From assembly GCA_028565635.1 (NCBI GenBank), contig JAOXYB010026279.1, positions 1 to 15,783 on the forward strand: a DNA stretch of 15,783 nt. The letters run 5' to 3'. The notes below the pieces were generated by a model that was given only the letters and a program-made list of their open reading frames with translations, ran no database searches and had not been told where the DNA came from. Within the stretch, counting starts at the first letter, position 1; the number at the start of each line of letters is the position of its first letter. Shown here in pieces: positions 1 to 8,275 of this stretch. The stretch is from Phoronis ovalis (taxonomy: Eukaryota > Phoronida > Phoronidae). The position numbers were made by a program, and so were the translations under genes.

Positions 1-1
1 C

Positions 2-160
2 CATTACCAGCTGGATGAACTTTTTAAGGTTTGCCAGCCAGCCAGACTCGTCTGGGGAACAGATATTATGGGGAACAAACTCGATGGGTGCTTCCGTTTA
101 CTGAAACTTTATAAATTGATACACCATATTCTTTCACCTGTATTTTATTTGATGGACTAA
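2..160 (+). CDS. Partial C-terminal coding exon, unrecognised protein
   Basis: An open frame runs in from the left edge for 52 codons to a TAA at 158-160. It starts HYQLDELFKVC, continues with a QPARLVWGTDIMGNKLDG-like segment and ends in a Leu/Ile/His-rich tail (LLKLYKLIHHI). The composition is balanced, without the Phe/Lys/Asn/Ile bias of translated AT-rich DNA, which is why I think it is coding. I do not recognise the family. The last residues before the stop are more hydrophobic and AT-rich, so the true exon could end earlier at a weak donor. If TAA is the real stop, a 3' untranslated region follows, and the CATAAA at 245-250 would be a variant poly(A) signal. No start can be assigned because the frame is cut by the window edge. 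A second frame is also open over the first 100 bases, which lowers confidence. Confidence 0.35.
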   Translation, partial: HYQLDELFKVCQPARLVWGTDIMGNKLDGCFRLLKLYKLIHHILSPVFYLMD

Positions 161-326
161 GGATTGTAACAGTGCCTGAAAACTGTTTTGTATTACTAAC
201 TTCAACTGAGTTCTTTGTGTCATATGGGCATTAATATGTTGAATGCATAAAGTTTATTCACAACAGGTTATTTAAAAACAATAGCAAAATTGCAAGTTTT
301 AAAAAACATGTATTTAGATTTTTTTA

Positions 327-581
327 TTGCAAGCCTACCTAACCAGCATAGACTCGAACCGTCAATCTGCACTTGCACACCTGTTTCCCACCATCCAAAC
401 CCTTTTTGCGGGTTTCGCTACACGACCCATTGTTTCCGTAGACTCGCACAAGTTGCCAGGAACTCGTACAGATATCTGGAGACTCCAACACTTGTCAAAC
501 AATTTTACTATCCTTTTCTTCTCGGTAAAACACAACTACAGAAATGGGTATCATTGGCACCATTTATTTAGACAACTTTAG
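327..581 (+). other. Less AT-rich patch with overlapping open frames; possible exon or repeat
   Basis: Between about 334 and 510 the sequence is clearly less AT-rich than its surroundings. Two forward frames stay open together. One reads through an SNRQSALAHLFPTIQTLFAG segment and a SHKLPGTRTDIWRLQHL segment to a stop at 579-581; the other is open from 290 to 571. Neither begins with ATG. A good pyrimidine-rich acceptor-like tract precedes position 334, but no strong donor follows. On the minus strand, positions 350-360 read GGTTCGAGTCT, close to a polymerase III B box, so a tRNA-derived SINE remnant is an alternative. The choice between exon, pseudogene fragment and SINE cannot be made from this window alone. 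Confidence 0.25.
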
Positions 582-1842
582 TTAGCTCTCTAAGCAGGCT
601 ATTATTTGATGTATTCATGCTTTACCAAGTTAGTCAGCACTGATCAGATGTCTGATGTAACAAAACACAATTTCTGTGCTGTTAAAATTATGAGATAAAT
701 GTTTCTGAATCCTGACTGAAAAGTTGATACTTTTTTCACAGATATGATGTGAACTTTACAGTGTTTTAAAAAATTGGTTTTGATTTGGAGGTTTTTGGAA
801 TTTGTAGTGATTCAGTGACTGCAAAATTTTAATTAGACACCTCTGTAAAAAGTGAATCATTACTTAATTTCATTTGCAAACTCTATAGGAAATATCTTAT
901 GCAAAGATGTATTAATGTGGGTGTTTAATCCTTCCGCAGTATCAAATGTGCAGCAATTTCTCCCTGCTTGTGTTCCTTTTTATAGGGTGCATTTTTAATA
1001 TATTAATTAAGGTAAATAGAAAAAAAAACAGTAAAAGCTAATTGGTGGGATAACAACAGATAGCTGTTAAAAAGTTTCAGTGATATATAATGCATGATTT
1101 ATGGATTTTTGTAAGCACCATAATGTTTAACAAATGGAGTACATTATGTCTGTAAAATAAGAATTACAGCATTTTTTGTGCTAAGCTTTAATCTTTTAAC
1201 CTGAAACATAAACAGAGTTTGTAAAAGAAATAATTAATGTGAGGGTTCTTGTTAACTATGTAGGAGTTCATTGATACCAGCAGGTATGCTGATTCACCAA
1301 GCAGATATTTCCAGAAAGTGTCTGCTGTTATGGAAACCCATATGTGGGATTGGATTAAACAATTTTGCTGTGAAATTTTGAAGGAAAAAACAACTTTGCA
1401 CAGTGTGCAGCTATCTTTTCTATTTTTTTTTTGTTTTTGAACTTTATGCATTACCAATGGTTGAAAACAAGACCACTTTTAACTGGAAAAATGATACTAA
1501 CTTTTTCTTATAGTTCAAATCATGTTTACTTAACTTGAAGCCTAAAGGTAATGACATTTAATTAGAAACATTTTGAGCTCAAGTTTGAAATATGTGGTGC
1601 ATGTTACAATTCCTGATGTTAATTCCTCTGTGTTATGTTATCTTGGTAAAGCATAAGCAACAGTCTACCTTAGCTAAAAAAACAGCAATTTTCCTTAAAA
1701 GTTTTATGTATGTTTACCCAACGTTTGTGCAAAGCTAAATGGCATTTGATAAAACATGGAACATTCTAGATTCCAATCTCTAGTTTGAAATATGTTCTTC
1801 AGCATGTTTCTTTGCTTTGGAAATATTTGTGATAGTAATATT
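582..1842. other. AT-rich non-coding stretch, nothing supported
   Basis: No reading frame with coding-like composition, no convincing splice-site pair and no repeat is seen here. Homopolymer A and T runs and TTAATTA-type tracts dominate. A minus-strand open frame of 89 codons at 1188-1457 has the Lys/Asn/Phe/Ile-rich composition expected of translated AT-rich DNA and is not called. Confidence 0.5.
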
Positions 1843-1846
1843 GGTA

Positions 1847-1864
1847 ACAGGTAATGTTACCTGT
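1847..1864. repeat. Short palindrome ACAGGTAA-tg-TTACCTGT
   Basis: Two perfect 8-base arms flank a two-base centre. The same core recurs at 8388-8401 and, shortened, at 10393-10406. It could be a regulatory half-site pair, a transposon-end relic, or chance in AT-rich DNA. Confidence 0.45.
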
Positions 1865-1871
1865 GTTACTA

Positions 1872-2123
1872 ATGCTTATATAGTGCCGCCAAGAAGCTCT
1901 CATTAGTGCGATAGCCACAGTGACATCGATGATGTAACAGCATCTCTATGATTGTACCTTCATATGGCATATGGAGGACTGTCAAATAGTATGGGAAATG
2001 TCGGTTGATGTTGCGAATAATGCTGATACCTCCCACCCAAGCCAGAAAACGAAACCTGGAAGAATGTCTAGCAAGACATAAATGTCTGTGTAACAGAGGT
2101 GGAAGAGACCTAACTATATTTGC
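1872..2123 (-). other. Less AT-rich patch with an 84-codon open frame, identity unknown
   Basis: This is a clear compositional island between very AT-rich flanks. The minus strand is open for 84 codons between a TAA (2124-2126) and a TAG (1869-1871). It reads through SSRFRFLAWVGG, a PYYLTVLHMPYEGTIIE segment and a HHRCHCGYRTNESFLAALYK segment near the end. The only internal ATG is late, so if coding it would be an exon or a broken piece. The plus strand is also open for 45 codons at 1990-2124 (including RKRNLEECLARHKCLC), so coding strand is not decided. I recognise neither product. A mobile-element coding remnant is the most economical reading. Confidence 0.3.
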
Positions 2124-4044
2124 TTAGCCTGTTTCACTTTTCACGATACATGACAATACAGAAAGCCAGAAATGTACTTGTAATATTTAATGCACCCCTA
2201 ATATGTTTATTAGAAAATAACATTTCTAATGTTAAGTCTTCTACTTCTAAATACACTTGGTACAAGTAGGTCCAAGCAACTCTTCCAACACTTACTTGCA
2301 TTATGAGGTTTCCTTTGAATTGAAGCAGTAAGTTAAACATCGAAATACATAATTACACGGAATATCAAATAATTGGGAAAAAATGTACAAATCAACTGCT
2401 TAAAAACTTCTATATCATTGCCATTTTCTGTTTAGAAAACAACAAATTCTACTTTAACTAGCCAATTTTTGATAAGTAAACAAGTAACAAAAAATTACAG
2501 GTTTGAAGATAAATGTAAACTATGTTATGTTTTGTAGATTTTGTTATTAACTGTTGAAAGTATAAATTATTTGGTCAATTTCTAGAGACCACTGAACAAA
2601 TTGTTTGTTGAACAATTAAAGCAGATTGAATGAAAGAGATAATTAATATTATGTTTTTCACATTTAATAACATATTGATGTTCATGAATAATTTCAATGT
2701 AGCCCAATGAAATTAAACAAAAATGGCTACAATTTTTAATAAAAATTTTCATAGATTGTCAGAGTCAACTGAACTTTTAAGATAGTTATGCTGATTTAAA
2801 TACGAAATGCTGATCATGTTTTCATGTAGAAGATAAGTTGTAGTTAAGATGTAGATGTCATGTTGAACACCTCCGACAGATTTTAGAAGTCCCACAGAAG
2901 CCCTTGTTCTAGACACATATCATAGTGGTTGATGGAGGGGGGATCAACTGTTGGACTAGTTAATGGGATGTCTGGATTAATGGATGTCGGATTATCTCTA
3001 TGTACCCATGCAGAAAAATGGTAGTACTGTAATTAAAAAGCTAATTTGTTTTTTGCTAGAGTATGTATTGATGTTTGTTAGATGAGTCTAATATAATTTG
3101 GTTAATTTCTTACACTTGTTGGTATAAAACTTTTAACTGACCTCATGTGAAATCTGTATAATGTCATCCATCTGCTGAGCCGGATATATATGTTTTACCT
3201 TTAATTAATGAAAAAGTGGGATTCATGTGTGTAGTCTGCACTCTGTTCATGCATATTGAATTATGCTAGATTTTGGAAGGTAGAATTGCTAAACATATTT
3301 CCTCCATATATGCATGTTTTCTGTTCCAGCAGCAACGGTTCAATTTTTCAGTGATACACTTTGATTTCACTAAATATTAAAGTAAATAAGCTTTAGTTTA
3401 AATAGTCTTGCTTTGAATGGTTTGTTTGCAAGGATAAACTGTTTGTTCTGTGCTGATTAAAGTTAACACTTTTTGCCTTCTTTGGTACCGTAGTCTCTAG
3501 ACATCTAAATCAGAAGAAATAGTACTTGCAGAATTAATAAATCAATGAATTGTTTTTTCAAGTGTTGTCAAGCAGAGGGGTAGTGGGGACTATAAAGCAA
3601 ACTTAGGACCCTTGTTGAGGTGACCTGCTATGCAAATATTGCAGTGCATTTGCAGAACAGAATCATAATGCCATTTATATTGTGGTAAATTATGTGATTA
3701 ATTCTTTCAAGATATCAAAATATCACACAGGGCTACAGAAACTAAATCCAGAGGGTCAACCAGTACTTTTTATGTCTTGTCTACCTAGAAACAGATACAA
3801 TGTGTAAGCTGTCTTAAAGAAATTCCAAACATGTTTAATACAACATCTTGTACATTTGAAACAGCTCCATATATGCTTTCGTTTTTCTATGGAATTGAGT
3901 TCATATTTTTCTTGATTGTTTAAGGTGGAACATTAATTAGTTACTGTATTCTATGAAACTATCTGTCTTGTACAGGGCTGCCCTAACATCCACCGGTTAT
4001 CACACACAATTGTTGCACATTTTCCAAATCTTTTTATACGGATC
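2124..4044. other. AT-rich non-coding stretch with minor local repeats
   Basis: No gene is supported. Small local structures are present. At 2960-2991 there is an imperfect tandem duplication of TTAATGGGATGTCTGGA, followed by a copy that lacks two bases. Just upstream, GTTGAT and ATCAAC arms flank a G-rich loop (about 2928-2947). Neither has a clear function. The minus-strand open frame at 2134-2340 is AT-biased and is not called. Confidence 0.5.
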
Positions 4045-4170
4045 CAATTTGTTGAACAATCACCACTCATACTGACATTCTAGAATCTTTTTATCCATGG
4101 ATTGGGGGTAGAGCCGGGTCTTTACCACTCAGTTAAAAATAATCTAAGGTGATTGTTCAATGAACTTGGT
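4045..4170. repeat. Short foldback with 13-base perfect inverted arms
   Basis: TTGAACAATCACC at 4052-4064 is the exact reverse complement of GGTGATTGTTCAA at 4148-4160, with 83 bases between. Similarity continues outward: CCAATTTG on the left resembles the complement of TGAACTTGG on the right. The whole is about 125 bases. No target-site duplication is obvious. It may be a very small inverted-repeat transposon relic. Confidence 0.5.
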
Positions 4171-4559
4171 GAACATTGTTTTTATTAGACAAAATGCAAA
4201 TTTGTTTAATTATGCACTATGTTAAAAAAGCAACATTTCTGGATTTAGTTGTCTTTACATATTAATTTATAAAATGCTAATAAGGCCAAAAATAGATATA
4301 ATTCCTATTTCAAGGCCAAAAGGTAGGGTAAGTAGGTAGGAAATTTATTTAATTTTACTCTTTATTTTATTGAACAGAATATGAAAGACAATGAAAAGAA
4401 TAACAACACAGGTATTTGCTGAAAAAAACTTTATGATCCGTGATTCAAAATTAGGGTTGGTCTGGTAACCTGAGCCATACCTGTTTTTTGTTAGGCCAAA
4501 GTAGACTTTTACACTATAAACATTTAGAACGTTGTTAATGAACGCTGATCATGTTTTAA

Positions 4560-5045
4560 ATATTTTATGGCAATACTCCCAGGGGGGGCGGGGCATTTGA
4601 CAAAAATTGTTTGCTTTCCTTTTTTGCTAAAAACCTGATTGCTAATTTTAGGTGTATTGGAAAACCGGTTTGCTAATAATGAAAAACTTAATTAGTTTGC
4701 TAATTAAATTGGTTTAAGTCAATGTTATAAGGTTATTATAATAGCAAAGAAAAACTATTTATCAATAATAAATATGATCTATTCTTGTTCTCAGGTAATA
4801 TAAACAAATGATCCTTATTTTTATCTTGAAACTGGTAACATATGGTATAATCATTTCTCTGAACCTGTTTTCTAAGATATTTTTTATGTAACACCCAGTC
4901 CACTAATTTAATTTAGTCAAAAACCAGATCAACAGTTTATTTATTCAAAAAAAACTAATTTGGTCAAAAACAGAATCCTCTCTACTAATTGATTAAAAAA
5001 ACTGGATCTACTAATTAAGCTGCACATCCCTATATATTCAGTCAC
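4560..5045. repeat. AT-rich stretch with repeated CTAATT..TCAAAAAC motifs
   Basis: The block opens with a G-rich tract (GGGGGGGCGGGG near 4581-4592) that stands out from its surroundings. It then contains several imperfect copies of TTTGCTAAT (about 4620-4710) and three imperfect copies of an ACTAATTT..TCAAAAAC..GATC motif (about 4900-5020). No terminal inverted repeats were found. It may be a decayed repeat element. No gene is supported. Confidence 0.3.
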
Positions 5046-5128
5046 ACTAGCTAATGTGATATAATAACTAATGGTGATGCCAGCTGAATACTATATATCA
5101 TATTGGGTCTAGTTTTGTACATGTAGTT

Positions 5129-5591
5129 CAGACCCTGTGGAATTCCGTAGTCAAAAATTTTAAATTCTATATCAAGTTTTCTCTTTATTCTACAGCAGAA
5201 ATAGCAAATTCTGCACAAATAATATAAGTGATTTTTCGAAGTTCCCAACAAAAAAATTCTATTTTTCTGTGTAAAAATACATTTAATAACAAATCCAACT
5301 CACCGCAGCACCATGGCTATTACTGAAGTAACGCCAAGATGGCAGTACGAGCATTTCCGGAACCTTCAGACATGTTCAGATGTTTTTGATATGGAACTAT
5401 TGTGTCCGAAAATGTTTGTAGCACCGTCTTATCATTGCTCCCATAAACAGCGGCAGTGCTGTGGTGAGTTTGATTTTGATTAAATTATTTATTTTTCATA
5501 AAAACGAGCAATTCTGCGGGTTTCCGTGGTAAAGTATATTTTCCGCTGGATTTTGTACGCAGTACGGTAATACGGAATTCCATAGGGTCTG
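5129..5591. mobile_element. 463-base inverted-repeat element with GTAGTT target duplication
   Basis: The left end AGACCCTGTGGAATTCCGTA (5130-5149) is the inverse of the right end TACGGAATTCCATAGGGTCT (5571-5590), with one mismatch in 20. One further complementary base extends each side (C at 5129, G at 5591). GTAGTT directly flanks both ends (5123-5128 and 5592-5597), as expected for a target-site duplication. The size and the lack of a transposase reading frame fit a non-autonomous DNA transposon. The CAG start recalls hAT elements, but those duplicate 8 bases, so the superfamily is open. The interior is less AT-rich than its surroundings and contains the short cysteine-rich reading frame listed separately. 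Confidence 0.75.
5313..5483 (+). CDS. Short cysteine-rich open frame or first exon inside the 463-base element
   Basis: An ATG in a strong start context (CACCATGG) opens a 56-codon frame ending at TAA 5481-5483. It begins MAITEVTPRWQYEHF and contains C-x9-C spacing followed by CPKMFV, APSYHCSHK and QRQCCG. A good splice donor, GTGAGT at 5464-5469, lies just after the CC pair, so an exon 5313-5463 ending in phase 1 is plausible. The SYxC...CCG pattern is loosely like the cysteine-rich ectodomains of WBP1/VOPP1 or Shisa-type proteins, but no signal peptide precedes it and I do not claim that identity. The frame lies wholly within the inverted-repeat element. Positions 5334-5343 (CCAAGATGGC) and 5354-5362 (TTTCCGGAA) match YY1-like and ETS-like sites, so the conserved-looking block could be regulatory instead of coding. 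Confidence 0.25.
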   Translation: MAITEVTPRWQYEHFRNLQTCSDVFDMELLCPKMFVAPSYHCSHKQRQCCGEFDFD

Positions 5592-5628
5592 GTAGTTTAT
5601 CGTGATGTCCTTTTCCATTGCACTTTAA

Positions 5629-6426
5629 GGACGATCATTAACTAATTTTGCTGGTATTTGGTTAAAAAATCTCACAACGTAGACGAGAAAAAATATAAAG
5701 TTTCCTTTCATGTATCATAAGTACTTTCTCACAATGCGCGCGTCAAACGGTCTAGCTTGAGTTGTAAAAATCAGAGTTTCATAAAATATTAATTAATCTT
5801 TTGGGCAACATAAGCACTACTCATAAACAAGCGATTACATGTCTTTATATAGTTTGATTGAATAAATAATCAGATTTATTGCAAAATTTGACATTTCTTT
5901 CTCCTTGTTAAACATTGTTGTCAATCTTCAATCCAGAAGAGCTTCCATGACGTGGAAATGGTGAATTTTGCAAAAGAAAGTTAACTGTTGTTGCAAGTTA
6001 AACGAAAATAACTAGATATAAGCCCAACATTGTTAATTTAATAAATGATATGATAGAATTCTACATTTAAATATCTACGACATTCAGCCAGCATCCATGT
6101 CCATTAAAGATTAACAGCATCAAATATTGCGATTAAAGATCAGTGCGAGCAAACTGCATATGCCAAAAATTAGATAGTATGCTGTTGATTTCATTACATT
6201 ATATCGTTTTAAAGTTGGGACATTTTAAAAGTATGCATTTTTATCGTCTTCACAACAGTCAACATATTGAGAATATCCTTGCAGTTCCATTTGATTTTGA
6301 AATTACTATTAGAAAGAAAACGACAACAAACTTTGCTTGTCATCAAAATAATATTCTTGATACAAAATCTGACCTTTAAAAAAGTCCTTTTATTTGAGAA
6401 TTAGCCAAATTAGTTAAAGATTGCTC
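5629..6426. mobile_element. TTAA-flanked inverted-repeat element, copy A
   Basis: The left end GGACGATCATTAACTAATTT (from 5629) matches the inverted right end GAGCAATCTTTAACTAATTT (to 6426) at 16 of 20 bases. TTAA lies directly outside both ends (5625-5628 and 6427-6430). TTAA target duplication is typical of piggyBac and Kolobok elements; no transposase frame is present, so this would be non-autonomous. Both arms reappear in the copy at 7270-7652. Copy A carries about 435 internal bases (roughly 5809-6243) absent from the other copy and lacks about 30 bases present there. The open frame at 6143-6379 lies inside it and is AT-biased, so it is not called. Confidence 0.75.
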
Positions 6427-7269
6427 TTAATTGAATGCCCACCGTACTGTTGCAGGAGTGTCTAAATGAATATGTGAAGATTTGCCTAAGCCTTTGTAAC
6501 AATGTGTACTTTGTACATAATTGTACTGTCAGTTCAGTTCACTCTATTTGGTGTTGTCTTGAATTTTATTTTATGGTCTTGTTCCAAAACTAAAGGAAAT
6601 TTGCTCTTGCTGTGTAATTATCCACCCTTCCTATCAGTTGAAGGTTCAAGTGGTAAGATTTAAGTGCTTAAACTTTTGTGTGTACTCTGTAGTAGTCAGT
6701 GGGCTGCTTTGCATATTATTACTTGGTGTGTTAAGGTATGCAAATGACATTCTCATTCACTGTGTTGCAAAGAATTCCAGAAGTATAAGCCCAAATTAAT
6801 CTTTTAACAGTCTGACAGTTGTTACATTCTGTTCAGATGATGTGCATAGTTGCATACCATAGTTATAGTTATTCCAGGAAAATGCTGTGGTAATGCACAT
6901 TACTGACAAACAGATAATTAAGGCAGTGTGTAAACACCAAGATGACTTTGTAATTTTCAAAGTCCAATAATGTAATTAGGCCATTTTTACTTTGTAAAGA
7001 AAAAATAAATGGAGAAGTCTGAGGAATTGTGTAATACATTGACAATTTTTACAAATAGAAAGTGTAAAATGGTAGTCATATTGGCTTTGGTAGCCAACAA
7101 AAGCGGGCACACTTCTTATTCATGTAGTGAGAATATCAAAAATAATTGTTCCTTGATTAACTACAATAATGTGATTATTTAAATTATGGTTATTTTATCA
7201 TGATTTAGTATCAAGTGGCAGTATTTTTCGAATATGGTAAGATCAAAAATATGTTTAACAAGTGCTTAA
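6427..7269. other. Spacer between the two TTAA elements
   Basis: No gene is firmly supported. The best coding-like feature is a 53-codon ATG frame at 6502-6663 with a hydrophobic start (MCTLYIIVLSVQFTLFGVV), crossed by a GTAAGA donor at 6653. It resembles a signal-peptide exon, but its phase does not match the collagen exon downstream. The rest is AT-rich without repeats. Confidence 0.35.
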
Positions 7270-7652
7270 AGATGATCATTAACTAATTTGGCTTGTTAAT
7301 TGGTTTAAAAAAATCGCAACCTAGACGAGAAAAAGTATGGTAGGCATTTTCTCTTCGTCACGTTGAATACATCATTTTCTTTTCATGCATCATAAGTACT
7401 TTCCTGCAACGTACATATCAAATTGGTTAACTGCAGTTGTAAAAATCGGAGATCCACAAAATAATTAATCTTTTAGACAATCTTCGTCATAACAGTCAAT
7501 ATATCCTTGCAGTTCCATTTGATTCTGAAAGTACAAGAAATAACCAGCAAACTTAGCTTTGCGTCAGAAATATATTTTGTGATACAAATTAATCCGACCT
7601 TCAAAAGAAAACTTTTTTTTGAGAATTAGCACAAATTAGTTAATAATTGTCC
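7270..7652. mobile_element. TTAA-flanked inverted-repeat element, copy B
   Basis: This is a 383-base relative of the element at 5629-6426, in the same orientation. The left end AGATGATCATTAACTAATTT and the inverted right end GGACAATTATTAACTAATTT agree at 16 of 20 bases. TTAA flanks both ends (7266-7269 and 7653-7656). Shared internal blocks include TAGACGAGAAAAA, ATCATAAGTACTTTC, AGTTGTAAAAATC and ATATCCTTGCAGTTCCATTT. Many substitutions and several indels separate the copies, so they are separate old insertions, not a recent local duplication. Confidence 0.75.
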
Positions 7653-7889
7653 TTAAATAACTATTTTCGTTGACTTATTGATTTTAAAATATGACACTTT
7701 TTAGCTTTGCATAAGGGAACAATGCATCTCTTGATTGTAATAAGTAACTGTGGGACATTTAAATACAGTTCTGCTGTTCTGCCTTGTGCACATAATCAGA
7801 TGTCAGCAGGATGATAATTGTTGGAACAATATACCAAGTGTACAGTTTAACTCTGGGGGTACTCTCATTCAAAGTGACTGTATATACAT

Positions 7890-8275
7890 GCTGCCCCATG
7901 GGGCCCTTTTTTCACCCTTGGTTTTTACCATGGGATATGAATGACTATGCATGTTTTTTTGCAAGTATGTTTTTTTTACAATGTGGTGGATATTCTCAAT
8001 AAATAATCAATTACCAATGGTGTATTTCTTGATTTTCCATTGATATTGTCGACCATAAACTCGCCATACAAACAGTTACTTCCACATTTTTTACCACGTG
8101 GTGTACTTTTCAAGATTTTTTTACCATTGGGTATGGTTTTTGTAAATACATTTTTTCCATGGGGTATACTGTATGTATGTTTTGAAAGCAATTATTGTGG
8201 GTTAAGGTTTTTTTACCAGAGACCTCATATCCCTACAATGTTTTTTTTGTTGAGTACTACCCTGGGGTTTAACAG
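7890..8275. repeat. Degenerate tandem array, period about 30 bases
   Basis: The unit is roughly TTTTTTACCATGGGGTAT plus a variable tail. The best-kept units have their CCA at 7896, 7928, 8014, 8094, 8124 and 8157, giving spacings of 30-33 bases where adjacent units are preserved. T-runs of 5-8 bases precede most units and the array fades after about 8275. Read on the minus strand, three neighbouring units encode a short peptide repeat (IPHGKNVFTK, IPNGKKILK, TPRGKK). The reading frame there is open from 8191 to 7976 but has no family match known to me. It may be a minisatellite or the internal repeats of a larger mobile element. Confidence 0.55.

Noticed and set aside
350-430. tRNA gene on the minus strand from the GGTTCGAGTCT box
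   Set aside because: The bases flanking the box do not form a T stem and no good A box or acceptor stem is present; at most a SINE relic.
4581-4592. G-rich tract as a G-quadruplex
   Set aside because: Only two adjacent G runs are present, not four separated runs.
6502-6652. ATG frame with hydrophobic start and GTAAGA donor as signal exon of the collagen
   Set aside because: The donor leaves phase 1, whereas the collagen exon at 10934 needs phase 0; the start resembles a membrane segment more than a cleaved signal.
7750-7944. Open frame beginning GHLNTVLLFCLVHIIRCQQDDN as a signal peptide
   Set aside because: The first codon is GTG, not ATG, and no fitting donor follows; the frame runs into the tandem array.
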